A stretch of 64,000 nt of DNA from Flavobacterium galactosidilyticum (GCF_020911945.1 NZ_CP087135.1:186001-250000); one strand, 5' to 3'; positions 19,020-28,111 are shown, counted from the stretch's first letter. Program-made: numbers and translations. The notes: generated by a model from the letters alone, not told the origin.

Positions 19020-19078
19020 CTTTTAAATATTTTATTTGTTTAAACGATCTTCACTTTTTTCGTCTGCGCACAGCTGTC

Positions 19079-19211
19079 TGCCAACGTCCCGCTAGTAGGC
19101 GATGGTCGGGCTAAATAAAGCTATTATTTTCGGATTATCACTAATTTCCCAAATACAAAACCATTTTCCCATTAAGCCTAATTCCCGACTATTGCTTACT
19201 AGCTGTTATAG
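19079..19211 (-). repeat. attC-like site 6
   Basis: TGCCAAC to GTTATAG, core distance 122. Arms CGCTAGTAGGCGATGGTCGGG / CCCGACTATTGCTTACTAGC. Confidence 0.85.
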
Positions 19212-19224
19212 CCAGTGGTTCTTG

Positions 19225-20196
19225 TTACTCTTCGTTTGTCGGTATGTGCTTTTCTTTACAATAAGTTTCTACTTCGGTGTCGTTAGCAAAGTAACCGTCG
19301 CAAAACTCGTTAAGTTCTTTTTCTGCACCTGAAATATATTTTTCACTGGCTGTCATTAATTTCTCTGTCTGTTCAATAAACTTTTCAAACTCTTTATTCA
19401 TTTTGCAAAGTTTGTCAATAGTTTTAAAATCTAAATCACGAAATACTGAAGGATAAAGGACTTTACTTTGATACGGATTTGCGTTAAGTTCAATGATCCC
19501 AATTCCAAACGATTGACTAAGTCTAGCCATTTCTTCGTTTAAACTATCACTAAATTCAAATGCTACTAAATAACCATAATTCGCCCAACTTGAATTTGAA
19601 ACTGCTTGGAAAAATGCTTTTTTAAGTTCGCTGTCACTGTTTATTTCTCTTTTTAACTCGTATGAGCTTATTTTAAAAGTATCAACACGATTTATCGACT
19701 TTAAAAAATTTTGACTGACTTTTGTCTGCAAATTCAAGAACTTAATTCCAACCATATCGGGATGTGTCCAAATTTGATTATTATCTTTTCCGTTTGATTG
19801 TTCGTGAAAAATAGTTTTTGAGTAAGTATCTGTATTCTTTAAATAACTACTTAAAAGTTTGTGTAAGTCTCTTTCGTCATAGGTCTTTGACTTGTTTATT
19901 TTGGTAGGTTTTAATATTTGAGTTTCGATGTCTCCACTCAAAATTTCAATACCAATATTTTGTTCGTTTTTTGTCAAGTAGTAGGAATATGTTCCGCCAT
20001 CTTGTTTAATCCGTTTTACTCTAGTGTCGCCATTGCGTATGAAATCTCCAAGAATTGCTGAAATTGTTGAGCCTGGTGTTTTTGCAACACCAAAGTCATA
20101 ATAGTTTTTGTCAACAATATGATTTAGAACCGCTAAATAATTGGTTATGTCGTTAATATCTTCTAAACTTTTTAATACGGCTTCTTTTAATGTCAT
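19225..20196 (-). CDS. HARE-HTH protein with predicted nuclease domain (COG2958-like)
   Basis: A 323-aa protein. Residues 1-75 match a HARE-HTH winged helix (TLKEAVLKSLEDIND ... GGTYSYYLTK), a DNA-binding module found in restriction enzymes. The middle and end contain FKISSYELKREIN (about residues 170-182), where E and K fit a PD-(D/E)XK-like active site. The C-terminal 80 residues look helical. A role in DNA recognition and cutting, as in defence, is plausible but not shown. Cassette ends pair over 13 of 14 nt (GTTATAGCCAGTGG / CCATTGGCTATAAC). Confidence 0.7.
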   Translation of the reverse strand: MTLKEAVLKSLEDINDITNYLAVLNHIVDKNYYDFGVAKTPGSTISAILGDFIRNGDTRVKRIKQDGGTYSYYLTKNEQNIGIEILSGDIETQILKPTKINKSKTYDERDLHKLLSSYLKNTDTYSKTIFHEQSNGKDNNQIWTHPDMVGIKFLNLQTKVSQNFLKSINRVDTFKISSYELKREINSDSELKKAFFQAVSNSSWANYGYLVAFEFSDSLNEEMARLSQSFGIGIIELNANPYQSKVLYPSVFRDLDFKTIDKLCKMNKEFEKFIEQTEKLMTASEKYISGAEKELNEFCDGYFANDTEVETYCKEKHIPTNEE

Positions 20197-20241
20197 TACT
20201 TGTTAGTTTTTGTGTTGCAATTCGGTCTTCTTTACCATTGG

Positions 20242-20375
20242 CTATAACGTCCCGCAGCTTGGCGATGTGGCGGATTAAGGAAGCCTAAAGTTTCGGTTAA
20301 ACACGGACTTTGCAAGTACAAAACCAACTTTAAATTAAGCCCAAAACCCGCCATATTGCCAAACTGCTGTTGGCG
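20242..20375 (-). repeat. attC-like site 7
   Basis: TATAAC to GTTGGCG, core distance 123. Arms GCAGCTTGGCGATGTGGCGG / CCGCCATATTGCCAAACTGC. Confidence 0.88.
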
Positions 20376-20429
20376 GTTCGGTTTTTTGTGATTTATAATT
20401 TATTTAATAAACGCACTTTTGATATACTT

Positions 20430-21503
20430 TTATTTTTCATATCTTTTTTTTAACTCTGCTAAAATATCATCTTGACTAATTTCAGTTATGTCTTTATCCT
20501 TTAGTAAGTAAGATAAGGTTGAAATATATGCTTCTCCAAAAGCCACAGTAAGTGCTGAAGCTGTTGCAGCGGCAATAGCGCCACCCGCAATGCTGCCTGC
20601 TCCAGGAAACATTTTCAATAAATTTGAAACTATTGTTTTTCCAATTAAAGTTGCACCTGCTCCCGTAATTGTGGAAGAAACTAATGTGGATAAAAAGGAT
20701 TTGTTTAAATCAAAACCAAAAACAGCAGTTATTCCTGCTAACATTCCGACTTGAATTGGAACTAAAAGTGCAGCGTCTGAAAATGGTATTGGAACTGCTC
20801 CTGCGCCAGCAGCAGCAGAAGCCGCCGCAACGACAATAGCGTGAGATTTGTTTTTTTTCTGAGTTATACTTACTCTTTGCGCAGCTACAAAAGCATTTTT
20901 TTGTCCTTCGGGAACTATTTCCATTGCTAATTCCACAAGTTCATTTAAACCCGTAGGTTTAATAATATGACCATCATCTAAAGTTTGGGCTAAAGAATTG
21001 ACACGAATAACATTTTTGGCAGACTTCAAAAGATTTTGGACTTCCAATCTAAAACCTTTATCAGCAGATGCTTTTGTTATAATTACAATAACAGGCATAT
21101 GTTTTGAAAGAATTTTACAAAGTTCAATTTCTGCATCCTCAACTCTTCTAGAGCTTTCATCAATACATATCCAAGCCATATGTATATGTTTCATTGGGTC
21201 AGAATCATTGTTTTTTTGAGTTACAAAACTTTCAAGCTCTTTAAATGTTTCATCAAATTTTTGAAGTTCTAAACCTCTAGTATCGTATAAAGTTAAAGGT
21301 ATTCCATCTTTTTTTATTTCTCTGGTCTCTTGAGTCACTGGTTTACCTTGCCCAGTTGTTGCAAAATTCCCTTGAAAAACAGCATTAATTAGAGTTGATT
21401 TTCCAACGCCAGTTTTACCTGCAATTAGTACATTTACTTCGCCTCTATCTTTCATTGCTTTCTTAATTGCATCTTCGATTATTTTTCCAATATTTTCAGA
21501 CAT
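20430..21503 (-). CDS. GTPase with C-terminal DUF697-like membrane domain
   Basis: A 357-aa P-loop GTPase: GKTGVGKST (residues 29-37), switch region with TRGLE after LTLYD (about 70-78), and IVIITKASAD (NKxD equivalent TKAS, about 142). The second half is rich in Ala and Gly with long hydrophobic helices (DAALLVPIQVGMLAGITAVFG and following), like DUF697 proteins that couple a GTPase to a membrane. The role is unknown; related proteins occur in accessory DNA. Sole gene of its cassette. Confidence 0.8.
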   Translation of the reverse strand: MSENIGKIIEDAIKKAMKDRGEVNVLIAGKTGVGKSTLINAVFQGNFATTGQGKPVTQETREIKKDGIPLTLYDTRGLELQKFDETFKELESFVTQKNNDSDPMKHIHMAWICIDESSRRVEDAEIELCKILSKHMPVIVIITKASADKGFRLEVQNLLKSAKNVIRVNSLAQTLDDGHIIKPTGLNELVELAMEIVPEGQKNAFVAAQRVSITQKKNKSHAIVVAAASAAAGAGAVPIPFSDAALLVPIQVGMLAGITAVFGFDLNKSFLSTLVSSTITGAGATLIGKTIVSNLLKMFPGAGSIAGGAIAAATASALTVAFGEAYISTLSYLLKDKDITEISQDDILAELKKRYEK

Positions 21504-21627
21504 ATTTTTAATTTTCTGTTTAAATTAATATGATTTATTTTTTATTCTAGTAATTATTTAGCGTTTAAAATGAAACTACAAAATTCTTTTCAGATTATGT
21601 GAAGACGTCATTTTCGGCTAAACTGAC

Positions 21628-21759
21628 CGCCAACGTTTCGCAGCTTGGCGAAGTGGCGGATTTTACAGCACTTACTTTCAATTTAGCACTAATGTTTATT
21701 AGAAATCCGAATGTTCAATTTAGCACTGAACCCGCCATTTTGCCAAACTGCTGTTAGCG
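21628..21759 (-). repeat. attC-like site 8
   Basis: CGCCAAC to GTTAGCG, core distance 121. Arms GCAGCTTGGCGAAGTGGCGG / CCGCCATTTTGCCAAACTGC. Near-identical to site 33. Confidence 0.9.
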
Positions 21760-21773
21760 GTTCGGCTTTTATT

Positions 21774-22325
21774 TTATAGTTTAAATTTTCTGTTTTTCAA
21801 AATTATAATTGATAGGATATATACTATAACAATAGCTATTGGAATTGTTATAAATCTGTCAGAAGGAAATAAATACCAAAGAACTAAAATTAAAATTGTC
21901 CTCAAAATTGAATGAAATAGTCCAACCCAATGGTCAATAATCCAAGTCAATGGAACCCACATTAGCCCTGTCAAAATTCCAACCGTTAATGGAAGAGATG
22001 TATAGTCTTCAATAAAAAATGGTATTGCGATTGAATACACTAAAATCGCTTGGGCAACTGTAAGAAAAAAAAGAGTGTCAAAAGTATTTTTAGGCTTGCT
22101 TTTGTCAAGATAGTCTTCACCAGTCAACTTTGAAATTCCCATAGCTAAGTAGACAATCGAGCCTGTTGCTATAAACAAAACCCAAACAGTAATATTGTCA
22201 GGAAAAAAAAATCCTGAAATAGCAACAATTAACCACGCAATTAATCCAGCAATCGGAGATGCTAAAAGTTTCTTTCGTTTAAATTCTTCTTTTTGTTCTT
22301 CAAGTGTTCGTTTATTGTCTGTCAT
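21774..22325 (-). CDS. Membrane protein of unknown function, 183 aa
   Basis: A basic N-terminus (EEQKEEFKRKKLLAS) followed by about six hydrophobic helices across residues 22-178, with W and P in the loops. The spacing resembles small DUF-type membrane proteins (SdpI or DUF2975-like), but I do not recognise a family. Sole gene of its cassette. Confidence 0.65.
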   Translation of the reverse strand: MTDNKRTLEEQKEEFKRKKLLASPIAGLIAWLIVAISGFFFPDNITVWVLFIATGSIVYLAMGISKLTGEDYLDKSKPKNTFDTLFFLTVAQAILVYSIAIPFFIEDYTSLPLTVGILTGLMWVPLTWIIDHWVGLFHSILRTILILVLWYLFPSDRFITIPIAIVIVYILSIIILKNRKFKL

Positions 22326-22368
22326 ATCGTGTCAATTTGAATTCGTCAGGTCATTTTTTTTAGCTGAC

Positions 22369-22499
22369 CGCTAACGTCCCGCAGCTACAAGGAGTGGCAA
22401 ACTTCGTAACCGAGACTTTTCGGCTACTACTAAATTTCTTGCGAAACGTAAACGTGAATTTACCGCATAATTTGCCATTTCTTGTAACTGCTGTTGTGC
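22369..22499 (-). repeat. attC-like site 9
   Basis: CGCTAAC to GTTGTGC, core distance 120. Arms GCAGCTACAAGGAGTGGCAAA / TTTGCCATTTCTTGTAACTGC. Copies at sites 18 and 29. Confidence 0.88.
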
Positions 22500-22510
22500 G
22501 TTCGGTTTTT

Positions 22511-23065
22511 TTATTTTAATGATAAACTCATTGTTAAATTATCATAGTATTTTCCATTTAGTTTAAAGTAATTTTTTATAATTCCATTTTCTTTAAAGTT
22601 CATTTTTCTATATAAACTTACACCTAATTCATTTTCGCAATAAACTTGAAGCCATAAAAGTTCTAATATTGGATTTTCTTTTGCCCAATTGATAGAATGT
22701 TTCATTAGTTGAGTTCCTAAACCAGAATTTCTCCATTCTGTTAACATTCCCATTCCTATAACTCCAGTATGTTGCATAATTACTCTAGAACTTCCTGTAA
22801 TATCAATATTTCCGATAATTTCACTTTCATATTCGGCAATTAATAACAATGAATTTTCTTTTTGAATAAATGAATTTATCCAGTCTTCTTCTTGTTGAAT
22901 TGTAAGTTTAATTTCATCAAAAAGTTTTGGAATAAATTCACTATCAACTATATATTTTTTAATAGTTTTCAATAGATTTTCAGCATCAGAAATTTCAGCA
23001 CTTCTAATTTTTACTTCTTTTGCGTTTTTCAGTTTAACAATTATTGGATTAAATTTTATTTTCAT
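22511..23065 (-). CDS. GNAT acetyltransferase, copy 1 of 3
   Basis: A 184-aa GNAT enzyme of the RimJ/RimL-like group: RSAEISDAENLLKTIKKY at the start, IGNIDITGSSRVIMQHTGVIGM in the middle, acetyl-CoA loop TEWRNSGLGTQLM (about residues 115-127) and LQVYCENELGVSLYRKMNF. The ATG at 23065 (MKIKFNPII) is chosen; the frame runs further upstream into the cassette end. The target is unknown; relatives modify proteins, amino acids or antibiotics. Exact 732-bp cassette repeated at 30822-31553 and 41302-42033. Confidence 0.85.
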   Translation of the reverse strand: MKIKFNPIIVKLKNAKEVKIRSAEISDAENLLKTIKKYIVDSEFIPKLFDEIKLTIQQEEDWINSFIQKENSLLLIAEYESEIIGNIDITGSSRVIMQHTGVIGMGMLTEWRNSGLGTQLMKHSINWAKENPILELLWLQVYCENELGVSLYRKMNFKENGIIKNYFKLNGKYYDNLTMSLSLK

Positions 23066-23100
23066 TTTTCTTTCGGTTTTGTACGTTCCAACAAACTGAC

Positions 23101-23224
23101 GCACAACGTTATGCCACTTTGAGATGGCTGGAAGTTCGTAACCGCTCAATTTTCGGCTAAACGAAAACTTGATGCGGAACGATAATTCCACTAAATTCCA
23201 GCTAGCTCAAAATGGCGGTTGGCA
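23101..23224 (-). repeat. attC-like site 10
   Basis: GCACAAC to GTTGGCA, core distance 113. Arms GCCACTTTGAGATGGCTGGAA / TTCCAGCTAGCTCAAAATGGC. Confidence 0.85.
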
Positions 23225-23237
23225 GTAGGTTTTTTAT

Positions 23238-23717
23238 TTATAATAAATTTCGATAATCAGAATTCAACTTTTCGCCTATTGTTCTATATTTTGATATTGA
23301 CAATTCATATTCTTTATGCAGTTCATCGTAGTTTCCATAAGAAGTTATAGCTTTATAATTATTTATACTTTTTTGATATAAAAATATTTGTCTTTTTATG
23401 AGGAGATTTATGGTTTCTTTTAATGATTTTGAATAAGAAAACAATGTATTGAAATATTTTTTTTCACTTTCATTTAAGTTTAAATATTCTTCTCTTTTGT
23501 ATTTTTCCAATTCTTCAAATATTTCATTCCATTCTGGCAGAAGATTTTCAGAATAGTTTAAAAGTTCTTCTCCACTGATTCCTTTTCCAAATATGTTTTT
23601 AATCAAACTTTTAAATGTTGCTGACTCTTTGAAAATTAGATTATGCACATTTATATAATTAGTTAATCCAATATGTACTTTTGTAGCTAAATTTATTAAT
23701 TCAAATGATTTATTCAT
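23238..23717 (-). CDS. Hypothetical helical protein, 159 aa
   Basis: Not recognised. Starts MNKSFELINLATKVHIGL; almost wholly helical with charged repeats (EELEKYKREEYLNLNESEKKYF). It is the last gene of a three-gene cassette. Only about 80 nt separate its start from the next gene, and that gap contains an isolated right-hand core (ttGTTATGCTGTAG), which looks like a leftover of a lost attC-like site. Confidence 0.55.
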   Translation of the reverse strand: MNKSFELINLATKVHIGLTNYINVHNLIFKESATFKSLIKNIFGKGISGEELLNYSENLLPEWNEIFEELEKYKREEYLNLNESEKKYFNTLFSYSKSLKETINLLIKRQIFLYQKSINNYKAITSYGNYDELHKEYELSISKYRTIGEKLNSDYRNLL

Positions 23718-23799
23718 ATTTTTTATTTCGTCTTTTTTAATAAAGGTTGGTTTCAATTATGACCTTTCTGTACTTTGTTATGCTGTAGTTCGATGGTTT

Positions 23800-24339
23800 T
23801 TATTTAATCCAATAATTCGATAAACTTTTTGTTATCATAGTTCCTAAAACAAAAAATAAGTGTCTTGAATTTGCAAACTCCTTTATTTCAATGTTATGTG
23901 GGTTTTTACTGTATAAATCAATAAAAACCCAAGCACCGATTGCTTCTGATAATTCATCTAAATCTTTGATTTTATTTTTTGATGTTAGGTCATTTATATA
24001 TCTACCGAATTCGATGATTAATTTTGAACTCTCGGAATTCCAACTAATAGCTTCTTTATTAATTGAAGAGATATATTCTTGTGTTTCTTTAATATTATAA
24101 GAATATCCAATTTGTGTCATTACAAATCCAATTGACGCAATTGTTACAAGAGTATCAAATTCTTCAAGTAATCCAGAGTCATTTATTAATGTTAGTTTTG
24201 GATATTCATTAACTAGTGGCATATAAAAAGAAACTGCTAATGTATTTGCAACTTTTACTAATTTTAATGCTTCCACAGATGTGTTTTTATTTTCAACCGT
24301 ATTTTTTTTCTTTCCGAATATTTTTTGAAATATTTTCAT
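23800..24339 (-). CDS. Hypothetical protein, 179 aa
   Basis: Not recognised. Basic N-terminus (MKIFQKIFGKKKN) then a helical domain with LVKVANTLAVSFYMPLV and WVFIDLYSKNPHNIEIKEFANSRH. It could be a soluble DUF-type protein. Middle gene of the 23105-24611 cassette. Confidence 0.55.
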   Translation of the reverse strand: MKIFQKIFGKKKNTVENKNTSVEALKLVKVANTLAVSFYMPLVNEYPKLTLINDSGLLEEFDTLVTIASIGFVMTQIGYSYNIKETQEYISSINKEAISWNSESSKLIIEFGRYINDLTSKNKIKDLDELSEAIGAWVFIDLYSKNPHNIEIKEFANSRHLFFVLGTMITKSLSNYWIK

Positions 24340-24384
24340 ATAATAATTGCTATTGTATATTTAACAGTTGATTAGAAAATAAAA

Positions 24385-24534
24385 TTATAGACTGTCTAAC
24401 TTATCGTTTATTAAATAAAGCTTTCCACTTAATTCAGCATTAGACTTTTTTAGTTCTTTAATATCAGTTTGCAGACTTTCAATTATTGTCATTAAATCGA
24501 GGATTGTTTGTTCTAATCTTTGTAAATCTGTCAT
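24385..24534 (-). CDS. Small coiled-coil protein, 49 aa
   Basis: ATG at 24534 gives MTDLQRLEQTILDLMTIIES followed by further heptads (LQTDIKELKKSNAELSGKLY) and ends DKLDSL. Leu/Ile recur at heptad spacing over the entire length, so it is probably a dimeric coiled coil. It lies 45 nt upstream of the 179-aa gene on the same strand and is the first gene of the cassette. Confidence 0.6.
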   Translation of the reverse strand: MTDLQRLEQTILDLMTIIESLQTDIKELKKSNAELSGKLYLINDKLDSL

Positions 24535-24607
24535 TTTTTTTCTGTTTTTTTTTGGATAAATGTCGCGAAAATAAAAGTTGTTTTCTTCGATGTCGCGTTA
24601 AACTTAC

Positions 24608-24732
24608 TGCCAACGTTTCGCAGCTACACGATGCACAAGGATTCGGAACCAGAGTATTTTCGGCTTAACGAAAATATGATGCGAATCGATAATTCCACTA
24701 AAGCCTTGTGTATTGTGTAACTGCTGTTATGC
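24608..24732 (-). repeat. attC-like site 11
   Basis: TGCCAAC to GTTATGC, core distance 114; copy of site 4. Its left core pairs with GTTGGCAGTA at 23218, across all three genes of the neighbouring cassette. Confidence 0.88.
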
Positions 24733-25107
24733 CTTCGTGCTTTGTTCTTTATTTGTTTTATCCACTTCTTTTCCGTAAATGTCAAGGTTTTTCTCTTTGG
24801 AATATATTTTCCAATTCTTTATTAATTCCTTAAATTCAATTTCGGTACAATTATCAAACTTTTTTAAGGCAAAATACATTGCAGTTATTGAAATAGACCT
24901 AACTTTTGAGCGATGTCTTTTTTTGCAATTCGGACACCACATCATTGGGGGGTGAATTTTTCTTTCAGCTCTAATTTGGTTGAGTTTATTATCTAAATCG
25001 GCCACAAGTTTAAAATGTTTTGGAATTGTCAAATTAGTCTTCCAATTCTCTTTCAAAAGTTGCTTTAATTCAGGAAACCAAATTGTATGTGCTTCTCCAG
25101 ATGACAT
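24727..25107 (-). CDS. 126-aa CPNC protein, copy 2 of 3
   Basis: Same protein as at 17760-18140, in a 715-bp cassette identical in extent (24612-25326). The stop codon is again formed by the attC-like core. Confidence 0.75.
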   Translation of the reverse strand: MSSGEAHTIWFPELKQLLKENWKTNLTIPKHFKLVADLDNKLNQIRAERKIHPPMMWCPNCKKRHRSKVRSISITAMYFALKKFDNCTEIEFKELIKNWKIYSKEKNLDIYGKEVDKTNKEQSTKA

Positions 25108-25118
25108 TTGCTTTACTT

Positions 25119-25301
25119 TTATATTGTATCGTCAGTTTCGTGTTTTTCATTTTCAATTTCATTCATTTCTTCGTGTGTCACTCCATAGGGTGCGCCACCA
25201 GAAGTGTATCCAATAATAAAAGCAAAATTTTCATCGCTATCAAATTCAACGTCTTCAACTTTTATTTCTTTGTTTAATTTACGATTTTTTCTTTCGCTCA
25301 T
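25119..25301 (-). CDS. 60-aa acidic partner protein, copy 2 of 3
   Basis: Identical to the product at 18152-18334, upstream partner of the 126-aa gene in the same cassette. Confidence 0.65.
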   Translation of the reverse strand: MSERKNRKLNKEIKVEDVEFDSDENFAFIIGYTSGGAPYGVTHEEMNEIENEKHETDDTI

Positions 25302-25322
25302 CTGTCGGTTTTTTAGCATGAG

Positions 25323-25454
25323 GCATAACGGTTTGGGTATTGCCGAAGGCGGGGATTTTTAGCACAAAAGTTCAATCGAAGAACTAATGTTGAACTTTGT
25401 AAAAATGTCCAATCGAAGCCGTTCAGCCCCGCTTTTGGCAATACCTTGTTAGCG
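25323..25454 (-). repeat. attC-like site 12
   Basis: GCATAAC to GTTAGCG, core distance 121. Arms GGTATTGCCGAAGGCGGGG / CCCCGCTTTTGGCAATACC. Near-identical to site 28. Confidence 0.88.
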
Positions 25455-26168
25455 GTTCGTTGTTTTTTCTGTCTTATTTCTCGCAATTCTAAATCCAAGG
25501 TCGTCAATTTTAAATTTTAGTGGATGACTTCTTCTTCGAGTTGTCGCCATTACACTTCGTTCTTCGTCTGCCCAACCGCCACCTCTAAAAATTCTATATG
25601 AGCCATAAACGGTTTCGTCATAGATGTCTGAACACCATTCCCAAACGTTGCCAAGCATATCATAAAGTCCCCAAGAGTTCGGTTCTTTTTGTCCAACGAT
25701 ATGCGATGTCATTGACGAGTTGTCTTTGTACCAAGCAATTTTATTCAATTCTCCATATCTTATTTTAGTTTCACCTGCTTTACAAGCATATTCCCATTCC
25801 GCTTCTGTCGGCAAACGAAATCCATTTGCTGTTTTGTCAAAAGTAATTTCTTCGTATTCATCTGTAACCGCATAACAAGGATTTAGTCCTGTTTGTATTG
25901 ATAACTTATTGCAAAAAATTACTGCGTCGTTCCAAGTAATAGTTTCAACAGGATATTTATTTCCTTTAATTGTACTTGGTTCTTCCTTTGTAATGTCAAA
26001 ATACAATTCTTGTGTTACTGGAAATTTTCCAAGCAAAAACGGATTTACTTGAACTGTCCATTTCTGTTTTGTTCTGTCATCTCTCAACTCAATTTCTCCA
26101 CTTGGTATTTCTACCATTTGGTCATTTATAATTGAACTAAAAGATATTTCTGTATTGGCTGTATTCAT
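25449..26168 (-). CDS. Formylglycine-generating-enzyme-like (SUMF1) protein
   Basis: A 239-aa FGE-sulfatase-fold protein: MVEIPSGEIELRDD, FLLGKFPVTQELY, FRLPTEAEWEYACKAG, YDMLGNVWEWCSD, FRGGGW and LGFRIAR all appear in family order. True FGEs activate sulfatases by oxidising a cysteine; short cytoplasmic relatives like this one often have other roles, and no sulfatase is nearby. Its stop codon falls in the attC-like core. The ATG overlaps the end of the DUF4180 gene by four nt (ATGA type), so the pair is translationally coupled. Confidence 0.88.
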   Translation of the reverse strand: MNTANTEISFSSIINDQMVEIPSGEIELRDDRTKQKWTVQVNPFLLGKFPVTQELYFDITKEEPSTIKGNKYPVETITWNDAVIFCNKLSIQTGLNPCYAVTDEYEEITFDKTANGFRLPTEAEWEYACKAGETKIRYGELNKIAWYKDNSSMTSHIVGQKEPNSWGLYDMLGNVWEWCSDIYDETVYGSYRIFRGGGWADEERSVMATTRRRSHPLKFKIDDLGFRIARNKTEKTTNR

Positions 26169-26527
26169 TTATTTGTCAATATCTTTACTGCTTCCGATTG
26201 TGAAGGAACAAAGTTGATTTGTTTGCCTTTGTTGCTTTCATAGATGAAGTCATTAACACTCTTGCTTGTATATTTTGAGAAGTCTCCAACGATAGCTAAA
26301 CGTACACGATAATTGGAAAACTTTTGAAGTATTTCACCTGCAATACCGCTTTTTAGGTCGAAAAAGTCAGGCGTAATATTTTTGTCGTAAATTATAATCT
26401 TATCAAAGTCTTGGTAGTATAAGTTCCCCAAGAAGTCTAGTCCATCTTCAATGTTGTTTATAAGAGTATCTTCCGAAATCAATTCGGCAATTTTTGTTTC
26501 GTTTATATCGTGGGTTTTAATTTTCAT
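26165..26527 (-). CDS. DUF4180 protein
   Basis: A 120-aa protein from the ATG at 26527 (MKIKTHDIN); a longer start eight codons upstream is possible. The DUF4180 pattern is clear: GLDFLGNLYYQDFDKIIIYD, FFDLKSGIAGEILQKFSNYR, LAIVGDFSKY. Function unknown. First gene of a two-gene cassette with the FGE-like protein. Confidence 0.85.
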   Translation of the reverse strand: MKIKTHDINETKIAELISEDTLINNIEDGLDFLGNLYYQDFDKIIIYDKNITPDFFDLKSGIAGEILQKFSNYRVRLAIVGDFSKYTSKSVNDFIYESNKGKQINFVPSQSEAVKILTNK

Positions 26528-26570
26528 TTTGTTGTCTGATGTTTTTTGCAAGGTCGTCCGTTACAATGAC

Positions 26571-26698
26571 CGCTAACGTTTCGTTGCTTGGCATCTGTTG
26601 CTGATAACGTGAACGAACTTATGAAAACTAAATTTAATATCAGCAGAGTATTTTCCGCTGAAAAACAAAACGGCAATAGTGCCAAACAACTGTTATAA
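26571..26698 (-). repeat. attC-like site 13
   Basis: CGCTAAC to GTTATAA, core distance 117. Arms GTTGCTTGGCATCTGTTG / CGGCAATAGTGCCAAACAAC, with an internal TGCTGATA ... TATCAGCA stem. Confidence 0.8.
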
Positions 26699-26709
26699 GC
26701 TGTTTTATT

Positions 26710-26931
26710 ATGAAATACTTTATATATTTTGAATCTACCGAAGGAGGTATGGATTCACACAAATACGAGTTTAAAGACGATAATATTGAATTTAGTCTTT
26801 ATTGTTGGATGAATGAAAATTACGGATGCGATACTTCCGACAAAGAATTAGTTGAATGGGCGAAAACTTGTAAAATAGGCGAATACTTTGAACACAGAAT
26901 GGGTACGTGTGTTAGGGTAAATAGCTTATAA
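26710..26931 (+). CDS. Hypothetical 73-aa protein, reversed in the array
   Basis: Not recognised. An acidic, aromatic-rich protein (MKYFIYFESTEGGMDSHKY ... CDTSDKELVEWAKTCKIGEY). One of only two array genes on the plus strand. Its TAA stop is made by the next attC-like core (TATAAC). The cassette (26575-26929) is only 355 bp and its ends pair (GTTATAAGCTGTT / AATAGCTTATAAC). Confidence 0.6.
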   Translation: MKYFIYFESTEGGMDSHKYEFKDDNIEFSLYCWMNENYGCDTSDKELVEWAKTCKIGEYFEHRMGTCVRVNSL

Positions 26932-27057
26932 CGTTCCCGCGCTACACGCAGTTTGGGACTAAATTAAGCCCTATTTTCGGATTTGCCAAATCTTCCAAAT
27001 ACAAAACCATATTTAAATTAAACCAAATACCCAAATTGCTTGTAGCGTGTGTTGGCG
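26926..27057 (-). repeat. attC-like site 14
   Basis: TATAAC to GTTGGCG, core distance 121. Arms GCGCTACACGCAGTTTGGG / CCCAAATTGCTTGTAGCG. Identical to site 37. Confidence 0.9.
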
Positions 27058-27067
27058 GATCGGCTTT

Positions 27068-28111
27068 TTATTTATTCTTGTTTTCGTATTCTTTTTCTGC
27101 TTCTATTAAAGGTCTGTGCCAGTCCCATAATTCTTCAAGAGTTTTTAATTCAGAATTTACAGGATTACTTGCACTAAATGCTTCATCCGGAGTCATTGGT
27201 AAAATATGTTGGAAATAACTTTCGCTTGTTCTTCTTGGATTATCAGCAAGTGAACTTTCAAAAAAATTATTTGAATAATCATAATGATGTGAATGAATAA
27301 AATTATCCCAACTTTCTCTAACAGTTTCTTCATCACGAATGTCAATTATCTCAAACTGCTCCATATTTCTTTTTTCTCCAGTTCCCCAAGATTCATTTAG
27401 CAGTTGGACAGCTTCAAGGTCTGATTTCGGAGCGCCATAACCAAAAATTGTTACAAGTTTAGTTGAATCAGAATTTAACCAATATTTTAATCTATCCCAT
27501 TCAGTATTTATGAATTCGTCATCAGTATAATTTTTTTGCTCAATTGGATATAACAGTTTAGTTGGTTCAAAATATCCACCGTCTTTCCGCATATACATTC
27601 CAGCAGGTCCACATCTTTTGTCTTCTGCACTATATCCAATTGCAACGTTTCCGTGAAGAAATGAAAGTCTTGGTAAATCGTTTGTAAATTCTCTATTTCT
27701 TATCCAAGCTTGGTAAAGAAAAGGATCCCAATGAAAAGTTGCAATTAGATCTTTTCCTCGAAGTGAAAGAACGAGATAATCATAAATTGTAGGCTCATTT
27801 GGTAATTGCATATCTCCAAAATATTCAGATATTCTAAACTCAATTTCTTTAATTAAATCAGATTTTGGATTGTCTTTATGAAGATTACTATATAATGTTT
27901 CAAAATTTTTAGCAATTAGATTTTCAGGTAAATTACTAATTAAATCTTCAAGTCCTAAAATCTCAATAAAATTGTCCATTGAAGGCAATTTTTTTCCATA
28001 TAATTCGCCATTTCTAAAAGTTGAAGCAATGCTTGCACCAGCTCCAAGAATTACGACGTGACCTCCGCCACCCATTACAGTTTTAATTCTATCTTCTTTT
28101 GTCTTTGGCAT
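27068..28111 (-). CDS. SIR2-like protein, copy 1 of 2
   Basis: A 347-aa protein with a SIR2-like Rossmann core: GGHVVILGAGASIAS (residues 16-30), DLIATFHWDPFLYQAW (the TxNxD-like segment, with His-Trp-Asp), LSFLHGN and VTIFGYGAPKSD. SIR2 proteins use NAD; many in phage-defence systems destroy it. The usual catalytic Asn-x-Asp appears as His-x-Asp here, so activity is uncertain. Sole gene of a 1227-bp cassette found again, unchanged, in first position next to the attI-like site (55231-56274). Confidence 0.75.
   Translation of the reverse strand: MPKTKEDRIKTVMGGGGHVVILGAGASIASTFRNGELYGKKLPSMDNFIEILGLEDLISNLPENLIAKNFETLYSNLHKDNPKSDLIKEIEFRISEYFGDMQLPNEPTIYDYLVLSLRGKDLIATFHWDPFLYQAWIRNREFTNDLPRLSFLHGNVAIGYSAEDKRCGPAGMYMRKDGGYFEPTKLLYPIEQKNYTDDEFINTEWDRLKYWLNSDSTKLVTIFGYGAPKSDLEAVQLLNESWGTGEKRNMEQFEIIDIRDEETVRESWDNFIHSHHYDYSNNFFESSLADNPRRTSESYFQHILPMTPDEAFSASNPVNSELKTLEELWDWHRPLIEAEKEYENKNK

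Noticed and set aside
23065..23191. Longer N-terminus for the GNAT gene
   Set aside because: The extra residues are read from the cassette end and differ between the three copies upstream of the core.
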